The translations under genes were made by a program, and so were the position numbers. This document shows positions 32,501 to 45,383 of a stretch of DNA of 64,000 nt, in pieces; position 1 is the stretch's first letter, and the number at the start of each line of letters is the position of its first letter. The notes under the pieces were generated by a model. The model saw only the letters and a program-made list of their open reading frames with translations. It had not been told where the DNA came from and searched no databases. Location of the stretch: contig CM048553.1 in the NCBI GenBank assembly GCA_026413225.1, positions 48,214,001 to 48,278,000 of the forward strand, read 5' to 3'. This DNA comes from Otis tarda. Taxonomy: Eukaryota; Chordata; Aves; Otidiformes; Otididae.

Positions 32501-33540
32501 TGGTATAAACAGAGGAAAGATGCTAGTACAGTATTTTAAATGCATCCTTATTTTTATAAAACATATTCAAATTGCCATTAGTTATGTCATCCATTAGTTA
32601 TGTTGTCCAAGAGCCTTGACAAAAGGGTTTTGTTGGGTTTAGTTGCCATGGTTTAAAAACCAAGCAACCGAACAAAAAATTCACCGCCCCAACTCTCTGC
32701 TCCATTGCATTGCCAGGGGTTCTTGTCCCCAAAGTATGAAGGGGAGAAAAAGATCTGTGTTTATATCTCATTTGGTCTAGCTCATAACTTGTCCTATTAG
32801 CTTAAATAGTTGATGAAGGTGGGCCTGCATTAATACTGGGCTGAGACATACTTCCAGTTCCATTGAGTCAGGAGAGCAGAGAGGCAGGACAGTGACACGA
32901 AGGTGGTGGACCAGGCAGGGCAGCAGACTCCACTGCAGCCAGCATCTCAGAGCCTTTACTGTGAGCTCACAGGCTTTTGTCATTAGAAGGTGGAGATAAA
33001 GAGGTAGAAAGCTGAAAAGAGAAACCTTTCAGTGAAGTAGTAAGTCCACAACAAAAGGAGAGTCTGTCCTTCCATAAACACAATCTGCTGAATTCCCACA
33101 GAAGAAATCCTTTCTCCTATAGGAAGTAAATAGTTTAATTTGGATAGGAGAACATTCTTGGGAAGACAGACTGACTGTTTCTCTTTGTAACTCTGCAACA
33201 CAGCAGAGATTGACCTTTACATTCTCATTTTGATGCTTATCTTGAACAAACAGCCAAGAAGTCAATGTCTACAGAGAAAAAATTAGGGAAGTGACTTTTC
33301 TTTAAAAGTGCAGAGCAAGTCCTAGGGAAAATTTTAATAAATATGAGTCCAGCTGCTGTGGCTGAATGTTAACTAGCTTTGTGATGCAGTGTTTATTTGG
33401 CCATGAAATGCTTGCTGAGACAAGTTAAACTTCAATCTTAAACTATACGATTAAGTCTTTCAGGGAGAAAATGATCCTTTGTAGCTTTTGTTATCTCAAA
33501 ATAGGTTACATTTCAGTATCAGCAGAAGAACAAACATTTT
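26569..33540. other. intronic sequence, apart from the palindrome without recognised feature
   Basis: Includes AT-rich stretches and A-runs (26586-26602, 27246-27260, 29830-29850). A splice-flanked open stretch around 28335-28405 on the minus strand was checked; it matches no ULK4 segment known to me. Confidence 0.55.
27690..27735. repeat. perfect 46-bp palindrome
   Basis: The left arm 27690-27712 (TCATTGTCTAAGCATAAGAG then AAT) is exactly the reverse complement of the right arm 27713-27735, with no spacer. The symmetry stops at once outside (G at 27689, T at 27736). In single-stranded form it would fold into a hairpin of about 21 pairs with a 4-nt loop. No terminal repeats or target-site duplication were recognised. 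Confidence 0.97.
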
Positions 33541-33780
33541 CTTATTTTATACACGTGTCGGCTTTTTGCTTTTATCTTGTGGGTGAATGTAGCGTGCAGG
33601 GAATGGATACCACTGACTAACGTCAATCCTAATGAATGCAAGGGTTCTGACAAACTTCGCCCACACAGATCGGGCAGCGAACCTTACACCTGGCTTACAG
33701 CACCGCCACTTCTGCAGTCTTGGCTTCAGTTGAATCGATAATCGTATCAAAGTGTACAAAACGGTTACCGACAGCCCAGC
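33541..33780. other. CpG-rich patch
   Basis: By eye, twelve CpG in 240 bp (ACGTGTCGG, AGCGT, AACGTC, TTCGCC, ATCGGGCAGCGAA, CACCGCC, ATCGATAATCG, AACGGTTACCGA), roughly the number expected without CpG decay, against about one or two in each 240-bp flank. No coding product or repeat family was recognised. This is compatible with a germline-unmethylated regulatory element or a recent insertion. Confidence 0.6.
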
Positions 33781-35889
33781 TTTCAGCTATGATCTAATTG
33801 GGAAGTGAACTGGATATTTTTTCCCCTCATTTTCTTTTTGGCTATGGGGAAAAAAAGATAAAGTATTATTATCATACAGTAATATTCATAATAAATACAT
33901 ACAGGTTCCAAATAAAGTATTTCTAACTTAACAAAGCAGTTTGTTTTCTCTCAGAGGCTTCACGTTAAAACTCCTCAGACATTTTTGCTGATGCGCAGCT
34001 AATTACATCATTGTTTTCATTTGTTATTGCGCAAAGACCATGAATAAGGTGTGCCTTAAAATTAGATGTTGCAGCCTATACACTTAACCTGATTAGGTAA
34101 ATAATTTAAATATTAACACAGTTATGGAAATGAAAGCAGACAGATTCTTGTTAAAAAAAAAGTCATCATATACTCTTACACCGTATTCTTTTAAAAACAC
34201 AGGACTTAAACGTTGGATGCCTGCCACAAGATACCACCTTTTGCTCCTGTACCCACTGTGGCTGTCAATCTTACCACTCTGCCCTCCAGGACACGGTAAC
34301 TGAGTCACAGTGCAAACTTAATCACGCCACAACACAAAGCTGATGCGATGATCTCATTACTGTTCCAGGAAAAGGAATAAACTCAATTCCTATTTACACC
34401 AGCAAATCTAGCTTTCAGCAAAGACCTACAAAGGCCCTGACCACATAACAGAGAGAACAAGTAACATGAGTGGCACCCTATTAAGGAAACTATTAATCTA
34501 AGTGAGATAGTGACACTGAGAGTTTTAAAGAAAGTCTCAGTTCTTTTTCCGAGGATTTCTGAATTTTAAAGGAGTTTTGGAGTTTAACCAAATCTATGAT
34601 CCCTTTTGGTAAGGTTAAGGTACCTGGAAGTTATGTTTATGTCAGGTTAAAAATAACTTTGTACATTAAAGAAAAGATTTATTGCACTATTTCAAGTACC
34701 CAACCCAATCTAAATGGGATAGGAGATTCGTTTTGAAGTTCTTCACCCTTTTTTTAATATTGTATTTGGATTATTTTCTAGCATAGAATCAGACATGCAG
34801 AAACAAAATCTAAAATGACTAAATCTGACTTTAAAAGAATACCTGTCTGATCAAAGCCTCTAGCTCACCTGTGTTGTGCTTTTTTTTTTTTTTTTTTAAT
34901 AAAACAAACTAACTAGCAGGAAAAGTCTTATCTTCTAAGAGTTGCATTTAAAACTGATTGCTTATAAAGATTTGAAGAATGATTGGCATTACCATTCCAA
35001 AACAGCACCCAGGGGAACTGGGTGGATCAAGGGATTGCTAATGAGATACTGAGTCTTTCACATCTAAACTGCTGATTTAAATTCAATCCAAGACAAAGAT
35101 CCCCCAACTGGTGGACATCTGATGATATGAGGTGACGTTCTCACTCTATTCTTAGAAGATACACATTCTAAGAGCACTGAACTAGCAGTAAAATTGGCAC
35201 TCTGCAGTGAAACCAATGAATGAATTGACGATGAAACAATTTAAATTAACTTTTATCCCTCAATAGAGCAATATGAAACACGGCTTTGGCTTTCAGGATC
35301 ACGTTTAGATCACAACTACTTCCCCCAATCTGCTCAAAAGAAGAGTTTCCGCCTCTAAGATTACTACGGTAAATTCAAACGAAACAGTTCAGTAAAATTA
35401 CTATTTAAGTTGCAGACTAGCTATATTGGGTTTTAATGACTTATAATTTACAGAAAGACCAGTGATAGATGTTAATGAGTGACTCAGGCAACTTTCTATT
35501 ATGCTTTTCTGCAGGAGCAGTCATTATCACATGTCAGTTGCTCAGAACATAGCACTCACTAGTCCTCCCTCTTACTTAATAAAAGTAAATTAATCATTTC
35601 CAATCATTTATTTATCAGTGAATTTAGACCCTAGTTTCACTCATAAATTACAGTAAATGTACCATTTTAATTAACTTACTAGTCATAGCTGTTCTACAGA
35701 TGTTTTGTTTGTTTGAGCATACTTCAGTCTACCAACTATTTGCAACTCTTGTTACCGTGATTCTTGATTTACTAACAGGATTTGTGACAGATAACGGGAA
35801 TTACATATTACTGTTTCTCTCTGCTGACCAACGGGTCAGACTGAGAGTCTATCTCCTAGGCCTCAAGTTTTTTGCTTTTGGTACATGAC
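33781..35889. other. AT-rich intronic sequence
   Basis: Contains a T-run at about 34881-34898. No gene, repeat family or RNA was recognised. Confidence 0.55.
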
Positions 35890-37795
35890 ATGGCTATCCA
35901 TCTCAAATGGCTAGTCCAACGTGCAAAGCAAGCCCATAGCCAGTACGGGGAGATGGACTGACCCTACCTGCATATGAATCAGTGGGTTGGGCTCACACTG
36001 ATTGCCACAGCAGGAGCAGAACCCAATCCCCTCACTCAGCCTTCTTCCCTCTTTCCTTCCTTGAAAAAGTACTTTTTTCACCTCATAACCCAAGCCCCTT
36101 CCCCCTGCAGTCCCATGCCAATTACCCCCACCTGCACAAGGGGAACCCACCAGAGTTACCAGAGCAGGACCCAGTCGTGTGCTGGTGGCTCTGAATGGAA
36201 TGGGGAGGCTAGAGAAGTTCTTTGTTATGTGTTTCAAAGGATCCCTCTACTGAGTTCATTGCCTTACCAGGGAAAACAGCTTATTCCTGTACTAGGCTAC
36301 AGGGCAAATCCCGAGAGATTGCCCCTTGGTCCAGAAAGAAGGAATATAGTCCCTTTAAACAATGGAAGGTGTTGACCATCCACAGATGTCTCCCCTCCCT
36401 CCACGGCACCATCAAAAAGCTAATGTAGGTTCTAAGATGCCCCCTTACAGCAGGCATGCACAGCTAGCAAATGCCACCAAATACAAAACAGGTTCCTTAG
36501 CAGGGGGTGAAGAGGCAATCACAATGTGTGGAAGAGGTCCTTGAGAGAAGATACCATTTCTTCTCCTGCTGATCCTTCCCTAACTCTCTTCCTCTTGTGC
36601 ACTGCCTTCTGGATCTTGCTCACCCCAAGCCCAGTTTTCCTAGCCATCCCTCCACAGGTACCCATGAACAGGTGCTGGAAATTTGTCCTAGGGGACAAAA
36701 CCAGCAAACGTAACTCATGGCAGTGGGCAGGGCTCCTTCACATCATTAGAGCAGGTCACTGATACATCCACAGCCCCATCTCCCAAGACAGTCTGTGTGT
36801 AGAGACAGTCATATAAAGGAGCAACACTATCATCATCAGTCCTCTCACAGAGTCCTTGAGGAAGCCTTGGATATGGTCCCCTGGAATACAGTTGGTGAGA
36901 AGGAAGAGACTGCCTTAGTGGATGCCAGGCAAAAATCTATTCTGAAGATACAAGTAGTTGGCTACCACCTTTCCAGAAAATCAAGGTCTTGGGTCTCACT
37001 TCTCTCGAAGGGATGATGCTCTGCCTTCCCATTCATTCTTTATCTAGGCATTGAGAAAACACCAGCATGCGTCCTATCTTCCCCACCTAAACCTCCTCCT
37101 ATAGCTCCAGCTGTTCCCAGTCTCCATGCTGACCATTGGTGGCCAATCCCACAAGGCTTGGCAAGTGCCAGAATGAACAGAATCCAGAGAGAAAAGGTGT
37201 ATGTAGAGAGCTCTTTCCTCTTGCATTTTCTGTGGCTCTGTAAGAAGGGTGTCATCCTCTGCCAAGAGGCTGCTAACATGCTTCTTGGTACCCTTCTGCT
37301 TTTCCAAGGAGATGTATACACATGCTCCAATTCCCCTCCCAGAGGAGTTGGATACGTGATCAGAGAAATATGCCTCAGGCCCAGTGGTCTTTCTGGACTG
37401 AGACTTTACCCTCTTTCTCCATTCAATACGCTAGGGTGGGTAAGGCAGATGCCTTTAGGCTCTAAAATACCTTGCACCAGACGACAACTTGCCCCAGCCC
37501 TCCACCAGCTAGGCCTTTTCATGTTGCTGCAGCACAATGACTGGCACCCACCTTCTCTACATTCCAGCACTTTTTACAATGAGGAAAATTACTTCCTGCC
37601 TATTAAGCAAGCCCAAACTTCCAAAAGTCCTGTACAAAGCCTATGTCCTCCGACAGGCTGTTGTAAGAATGACCATAGGCTGACCTTGTCCAAAATTAAG
37701 AGCTCGTGACCATGACAGACACCAGGTAGCAGTCCATGAAAGGGGCTGACCAGCAACAGGGCAGTTCCTTACTCATTTCCTATGTCCCAAGGCCT
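35890..37795. other. GC-richer block of unknown origin
   Basis: About 1.9 kb clearly richer in G+C than both flanks, with little A/T homopolymer and overlapping open frames on both strands. The longest open frame of the window is here (37158-37709 plus, 183 codons), starting MASARMNRIQREKVY. It has no recognisable domain, signal peptide or membrane segment, and the opposite strand is also partly open, so I do not call it a gene. A TATA-like CATATAAAGG is at 36810-36819. It could be an old retroelement or LTR insert, a decayed pseudogene, or an isochore-like patch. Confidence 0.4.
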
Positions 37796-40700
37796 GTATA
37801 GTTAGAATGATTTTTCCCTCTATACATTATTCAGTCTTTATCACTACTGAATGATATCTGCAGTTCTGTCATCCATTCAATCAATATTTTGAGTTGTCTA
37901 CAACTCTTCACAACCAGCCTTAGTTTTGAATAATTCTGTGTTATAAAAAATCTTTGTTATAGCACTCTTCATCTCTTTTTCCAGGCAATTTATGAATGCA
38001 TTGCAGGCCAAAGATCCTGGTAGGCTTACGACAGTCATCTACATTTATGGTGCAAAACTAGCCATTTACTGTTTCCTATTGTATAAGCTGTTACTAATCT
38101 GTGAGAAGAACTTTCCTCTTTCTCATGGCAGCTTAGGTGCTTTAGTAAGTTCTACTGAGAAACCTTAAGAAAAGCATTTCTTATCCAAGTCCACTATATC
38201 AATTCTCCACACACTGTTGACTCACTCGGAGGAACTGGAGAAATACGACTTCCCGCTCCAGACATCATATTGACTCTTACGTAATGTGCTATATTTATCT
38301 TTCTGTTTACCCATCCTTTCCTTATTATCATATTTAAGAGCTCAGCCTTACAGAAGTTAGAGTTAATTGTTTGCAGTTCTCAGAACGATCCCTGGAGCCC
38401 TTTTAAAAATTTTAGTATAGACACTGATTTACCTGATAGATTGCATACCACAATTACAGGCTCAGCAATTTCGTGGACAATTACCATTGGGACCAGCTGA
38501 CCTGTTACTACTGACTTGATCAAACTGTTCAAAAATCTCTTTTTGCAACTCCTTAATTTTTTATAGACTATTCTATATATGTTAAAAAGAGGTAGAGATA
38601 ACTTAACTGTGTAACTTTCACTAGCAAAAAATCAAAAGTCTGAAAAGTGACCTTTGGAGCATAAGTACAAGACTTCCCCCATTCTTGTCTTTAGAGGACA
38701 CAGCAGGAGCAGACTTCATGTGTCAGTCTACAACATGAAGTTTGAAGCAAAGACACAGTAGTTTCTCAAAACCTTTGCAAATAGTGATGAATGACTACCT
38801 TCATTGCAGATGATGTACTGATGATGAACTGACAAGCTATTAATGAGGACTGTCTGTGACCATGAAGAATGGCATCTCTGTCTCTATTATGAGACTTTTT
38901 TTTTTTGAAAAATACACAGCTCAGGGTATAACCTGGATGACTGACCTTGCTAAGTAACACATACTAATGGTAGTGGTAGTCCTGCACAAACAATAATCTA
39001 AATTACCACTACAGATTTCGAATGACCTTTTAAGTCTTAGGACCTCAATGTTTATGGACATAAACATTCCAAGACAGATAGAATATTGTCAACATTTGGA
39101 AATTCTCTGATGGACACTTCACCTGGAGGTAGGCTATCTCACTATCTTGAAATTATTTCTTATGATTTCTCTTGAAACTTTTCCTGGATAAAGCTCCTGG
39201 AGAGAAGACACTTCTTACTGATTGTGTCCTTCCCTTACCACATTTCTATCCAAAAATTTCACACACCACGGGGACTCTGCTCAAAACTGAAAGTCAGAGT
39301 GACACTCCTTGTATGATGCAGTTTCTGAATTTGCTCATGAAAACAAAAATTAAAAAAGTTTTTGAAGAGCATGTTCCTCTGTATTTGTGGCATATATATG
39401 ACAAGCAGACATCACGATAACATATCTAACTTTTGGCTGGCCCTGAGAACAAATTGTGGGTGTATTAGTTCTTGCTTAATGGGAGTACCACTGGGAAGTA
39501 CTTTTTAAAAGGATAATAAGACAGTGCAAAGAACTAAGGTTCATGAAACTATGAGAAGAGAATAATTTTGTAATGGGTGTGGACTGTGGGAGTTTTCTAA
39601 ATAAATGCTCAGAGCCAAGAAAAGCTACACCTTTCCTCTTTTTCTAAGTGAAACAAAAACTTCTAATAAAGACATCAGATAAACGGAATAATATCATGGC
39701 CATAGGACATGCAAGAGCAGTAAAGCTAGGACATGATAGCATTTCAATGATAAGCAGAAGTCACAGGTTTAGAGACTAATGAAACATAGGAAGCTAAAAT
39801 TAGAAAAATGTTGCAAACATTTTGAATGTGGTTATGGGAACATAACCACAATAGACTTGGGAACACTGTGTTTTACTACATTCATGGAGGAAAATTTGCA
39901 TAATTAAAAGGCATTGATAATTTACGTAATGCAGGTGAAGGAGTAAGAATATCGCTGTGTTGTAATTGGGAGAACTATTTGTTAGTTTCATTTTAAAACT
40001 CAGAAACTTCAGACACGTCAGTGGCATTTATATGAGTAAAAGTTACTGGAATGACCATATTTAAAACACATTAGGGCAACTAACTTTTCATTTATCAGTA
40101 AACCAAAGACTGTCGAGTATGCCGCCAACCAACACTGGGGGGCAAAAAAGAGGATAAGTTCTCTAGACAGTCCTGGAGGCTGTAGAGAAAGTGCCTAATC
40201 AGGGAAAATGTCAGAGAGCCGTTAGGGTATGGAAATAAAATGCTGATCAGTACATAATAAAAAGTGCAAATACCAGATTTTTAACATGGAAGTCTTGTGG
40301 GTGAGACTGGCCTAAGAATAAGCTGGAAGCTGGCAATGGGGAGGCCATGGAGAGATATCTGGCAAAGGGAGTTGTGGCCTTCATCTTCCTAGATCACAGA
40401 ATAGGATTTGATAACTGGTTAGGGTTATCTGCAGAGCAGCTTTTCCCATGGAGAGCAGGCGGAACTTTAAAATAGGGCAATGGCACTTTACTATGGCACA
40501 ACAGCTGAGAAAGGATTCTCCAGTGGATAGGGAGCTCTGGTTCAGAGCTTCTCCTCTCCCTTCTTCTTTGAATGAACGCAGATCTTGGAAACTGAGCTGC
40601 TGCCTATATTCAAGTTTGTTTATATGGCTGACTGACAGGAGACAGTATTTCTTTACATCTTTCTTCACAAAAGCCTGCAGCAACAGATGGATTTTGCAGC

Positions 40701-43700
40701 ATAATCTAAAGGTCAACAACTTCTGACCAGAAAAGTAGTGAACAGATCAGACTGCAACAAGTTCAGCACTGGGGAAACCCAATTAAAAATTATGTTCATG
40801 CTTAACCAGTGTTTAAGTATTACACAAGGACAGAGGGAGTACCTGATGTACCTAAGATATGTTCAAATCAATACATGCTTTGCATAAATGTAAATCACAT
40901 GCCAAATTCATTATTTGCAAGACACAATATGTAATAAACAGCTAGTTTTCTCCATCAGTTAAAAATATTTTTGAAGCCTTTAAGCACGTCAAAGTATTCC
41001 GAGCTCAATGTGACAAAGAGGCGGATTTTGCAGTGATGTGTCTGAAATGGCTGAGAATTATTATCACAAGTTGTAGAGTAAAAAAAAAAAATAAAATTAA
41101 AAAGACTGTCACATGGACACTCAGAAGCACTTACATTTAATCAAGACTCTCAAGCTGAAAACTTCAAATGCTCTACTTCTCTTCAGTTAAGAAAACTGGT
41201 TCAACCCCACCATACTGCTGAGCTGCCCACTATCTCACCAAAATTTCTTCAATTGCCTTGGCTATTGAATATCCTTCAGATTCAGAGGGACTTAACAACA
41301 CGACCTGTGCTTAACAGTAATGCACACAACTGTAGCACCTTGTCCAGAACAAATGAAAGAGTAGTCAGATAACATTTTGTATACTCTTTCAGTAAGAAAT
41401 CATTCCAGTCTGACAGTTTGCAACATGGGCAATGAGTCAGTAAATTCAGTCTTTTTCACTCCATGGCAGAGATCGTCAAGCAATGAAATCAGTCTCTAAA
41501 GCACTGCACGGCCTCTAAATCGATATTTTGTATTTATCAATCAGTTTGAGGAGAGTTAATACCCTTGACAGTAATATTTTATCATCGAACTTGACACAAG
41601 CACTGACTTTTAGATATGAATTCTACACATACACGGATGCAGTCATATAAACTAGCAAAGCCCAAATCACTGGTTATCACACCACCACTAGTAACTTCAG
41701 CTATTATTTAATTGATAATGAATTCTGTAGTTTAAGTTGTAGAACTATTATTTGATTATAATACTCCTCTTGTGCACACACTTGTCTGAATAAGCCTTAT
41801 AGGAAGAAGCATTCCTTATTTCACGAAACCTCTGTGTTTTTAAGACTGCTGAAAGCATTTAGCCGAGTCTTTTGTTGCAGACTTTTAAACAGGAGCACAG
41901 AAAAAAATACATGTAGAAAGGAAGTGCACATTTTAAAGAGCTAGCTAAAAGACAGCACTTTGATTTTGCCCCAGTTCTTGATTTGATTCCATGAGACCAT
42001 GAAGAAGACCAATCAGCGGGAATTAAAACATTAGATCACAATAAATCAACAGACATGAAAACATTAGCTCAGGCATTAAATTTACATTTTCCAGATCATT
42101 GGCTCTTGTGACCCACAATATACTGGGAAATTTGAAGTTCTGCTGTCAGTTCTCTAGCTCTGTTTCACTCTAGCCCAAAGCAACAATCACAAAGTGCAGG
42201 CTCTCGCTTCATTCTCTTGCCCTACTTATTATATTACTACACATAGCAGTGGAGAAGATAAAGTTCGTGCTCGCTCTCAGATTGGGGTGATGCACACACC
42301 ATTTAAATGGAAACAGCAGCTGTTGGGGGACCATACAATCAGCTGAGTAGCTGCAAGAAGCTTTAGTGTACTTGGGGAACAGAATTTTCAGCTATTTCTG
42401 TTTCTAATATGGAAGAAATCTTTACTGAGCGCATATCAAGCTGACACTTTTTTAAGGGTTTCAAGATTTTAAAAATCTTCACAAATAAGAAAAGATTTCA
42501 AGGGATGGCAAAAGCCACATTGTCAAAACAGAAGTCAAATTCTTGCCACAGGCAGTAACTTTTCAGAAATGCAGAGTTAAAAAAAAAAGTAATCAGAATT
42601 TTTAAAACTATGACCACATAATAATAATAATATATCTTAGTAATCTTCCAGGAAACTGTGGAAATTTTATCAAGCATAGCTTAGGAAAATTTCAACCTGC
42701 GGCCAACACCTATTATGAAAATTCAGAGCCAAAACATCCCAAAGTTACAGGCAACTGTTATACAATGGGACAAGTCAGAAAACTACAATAATAACCAACC
42801 ACACATGCCATATTAAGCCCTGTCTACGCCACAAGGGAAAGAAAAAAAAAAAACCCCAAACATATTTTGCTGACTTTTGGCTAACATGCTCTCTCTAACT
42901 AGTATGACCACAGTGTTTCTCCTAAACATTGTGCTGCAGTAAATGACTTCCCAGGATAACTTTGTTTCTTTTCCATACCTCCATATTATTTTAGAAATCA
43001 CACTAGAATAACACTGGTGACAGATGCTTAAATATGTCTGTTGCTACTGCAATTTCAACAGCAGTGCACAAATGCTGTAATGACCACATCTTGCCCACTA
43101 CCATTCAGTCTATGCAGCTCCACTGAGCAGACCCAACGGGACACACATAGAAAAGTTCCCCTTTTGATATCCCACTTGAATAACGGTTCTCCTGGACTTC
43201 TAACTTTACCTCACTTGCAGAAAATTCAGACAAACAAAAATCAATGTAATGAGCAAGCTTGTGATGGGAATATTGTCCAAGCACTAAAGAATGTTTCATA
43301 TTCTCAAGCAATATGGAATCAGCTACAGAACACTTGCAGTAATATAAAGGAACATCATAAAATCATAGAATTTTTTTCAAGTTTTCCCATAATAAATTAC
43401 CAACTATATGTGAGCAAACATTCCGAATGCAAAAACTCTACAGATGAAGTTTCAAATCCACTCACATCTCTTCATTTCAACTGGCCTTGCCATGATGAGG
43501 CTATACCTCATAAATGATGGAGGAACCAGACACCAATGCACGTGCCCTTTATGTGACATACAGTGAAGGTCAGTGGGACTTCTGATAAACAGGGACTTTT
43601 TGGAGAGGGTATAACGTCATGACCTTAAAAGAGGTGAAGCCTGTAATACTTTTTCTCCTTTTTTTTGTCAAGGATAGTCATGGATCCAGACTCTTGGGTG

Positions 43701-45279
43701 CTCTGTGCACTGAGGCTAACCCCTGGCTATTAGAAGTAGGACATCAACATCAGGAAACCGATGTATATCAAACCGATCACTCAGGTGAACACGAACTACA
43801 TCCTTACCTTGCTCCCTCTAACAGAAGTCATGGCCTGGTTAAGTAGCACAGGGCAGGGGTAAAAATCTCCCCTTTGAAAGAGATAAAAAGAGGTCCCTCT
43901 CCTGATGGAAAGTTAGAAGACAGCCTGGTTGCCTCTGGCCTAAGATACATCTGCACTTTTCCGTGAGTCTGCTTTGAGGCTAAGCTCTGAAAGCATCACG
44001 GAGCACAATTTGTTGATACCCTGTTACTAAGAGTAAAGAGTTTCTCACTTGTAGCTTCTGCTTAGCTGGGACTAAGTGTCAGAAGCTCCGGTTATGACAC
44101 ATCCCAAGCAGCTCTCCAAGCAAAACTCAGACGAGACCCGTTTTTACAAGTCTAACTAAATTATTTTCCTCTGGGATCAAATTATTTACATATTTGGTAA
44201 TAGTGGGTTTTTCAAAGTACCTTTAAATGAAAAATAGTTACTAGGGTTACTGGGATATTGGATAGGTTTTAAGGTGATAGAATAAACTGGAATTAATATA
44301 GAAACCTTGTAACTTTCTGCACAAGATTTACTTACTTTTAGAAATAACAATATTAAATCTACAAGGATGTCATCAAGTCAATACAAACTTTTTTTTTTTC
44401 CTCTGAAATAATATCCTGAAACATACAGGAGAACTGAGTAAGTAAATTAACAACTTTAGTCAAGGATTTACATTTATACTGGGCATGAAAAATCTAGCCA
44501 TGTCAGTAGCTTCTTCTATAGCATGTAAGTTACCTTAATGATAGCAAGCTATTTTCTTCAGTCATTCATTCATTCCTCTAAACAACAACTTTCCAAGTTA
44601 TCAAGATAAATGAAGGAGCTGAGCTACACTTCTTAAGGGAAAATTTAATAACCCCTTTCAATGAATTTTTATTTTGAACCACAGTGCCATACAACATAGA
44701 TTCTGGCATCCTGCACCACATCAAAACGAATTCCAACTACTGCAGGCTGTGATTTATTTTCTGAGATTGTAAAGCTGAGAAAGTAGATGCTAACTAGTCC
44801 TCTTTTATATCTGCTTACAACAATTTTACTGTGACTGAAGAAAAATAATTAAAACAACTTTCCACCTTCTGCCACTGGGATACACAGTTTTTGTCACTTT
44901 ACCACAATGGATTGCTTCTAACACTACTGTCAAATTGCTTAGGGTAAATTCTTTATATATTCATTGGAAGTTTAGTTTTAATTTTTTCCCTGTCAAGGAC
45001 TCCTAACTAAGGATGGCATATCATAAAAGAAAACTTTCAGAAAGGTATAATTTTCTTTACCTGTGTTTTTCTGGAAGACTTCTAAGATACCAAAAACCTT
45101 CACATATTAAAACCCCCTGGTATAATCAGTAAAGGTGATATTTTTCCAAAGCATCATATTCACAGTAAGAAACCAGTTTACCTATTCTCATACTTACGGT
45201 AACTGGGGAAGAAAAAAAAAATGTTTTATTGTGCAAGTAACACCTAAATACCACACTAGTAAAAGTAGAAAGTGGGCAG
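37796..45279. other. intronic sequence without recognised feature
   Basis: AT-rich. A plus-strand frame of 158 codons at 43041-43517 shows no domain, is not splice-consistent with either gene and has ordinary base composition, so it is treated as chance. Confidence 0.55.
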
Positions 45280-45383
45280 ATGTGACACTTAGGGACATGG
45301 TTTGGTGGTGTCCTTGATAGTGTTAGGTTAACAGTTGAACTTGATGATCTTAAGGGTCTTTTTCCAACCTAAATGATTCCATT
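45280..45383 (+). mobile_element. CR1 LINE 3'-end fragment (copy 3)
   Basis: Plus orientation. TTAGGGACATGGTTTGGTGG leads to TGATGATCTTAAGGGTC and ends CCAACCTAAATGATTCC, the 3' end of a CR1 subfamily common in birds. About 100 bp are kept, without a clear terminal octamer array. Confidence 0.85.

Noticed and set aside
32312-32545. Minus-strand frame with charged helix-like text (MKAKELRELLPAQLEIN)
   Set aside because: An acceptor-like CTCAG is present but there is no good donor and no match to ULK4 or another family known to me.
41239-41304. Minus-strand 66-nt splice-flanked frame reading ..SEGYSIAKAIEEIL
   Set aside because: Looks protein-like but matches no ULK4 segment I know; the acceptor is only moderate and 22 open codons are not significant.
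43041-43517. 158-codon plus-strand open frame
   Set aside because: No domain, low-complexity composition, partly open opposite strand, no splice or promoter context.
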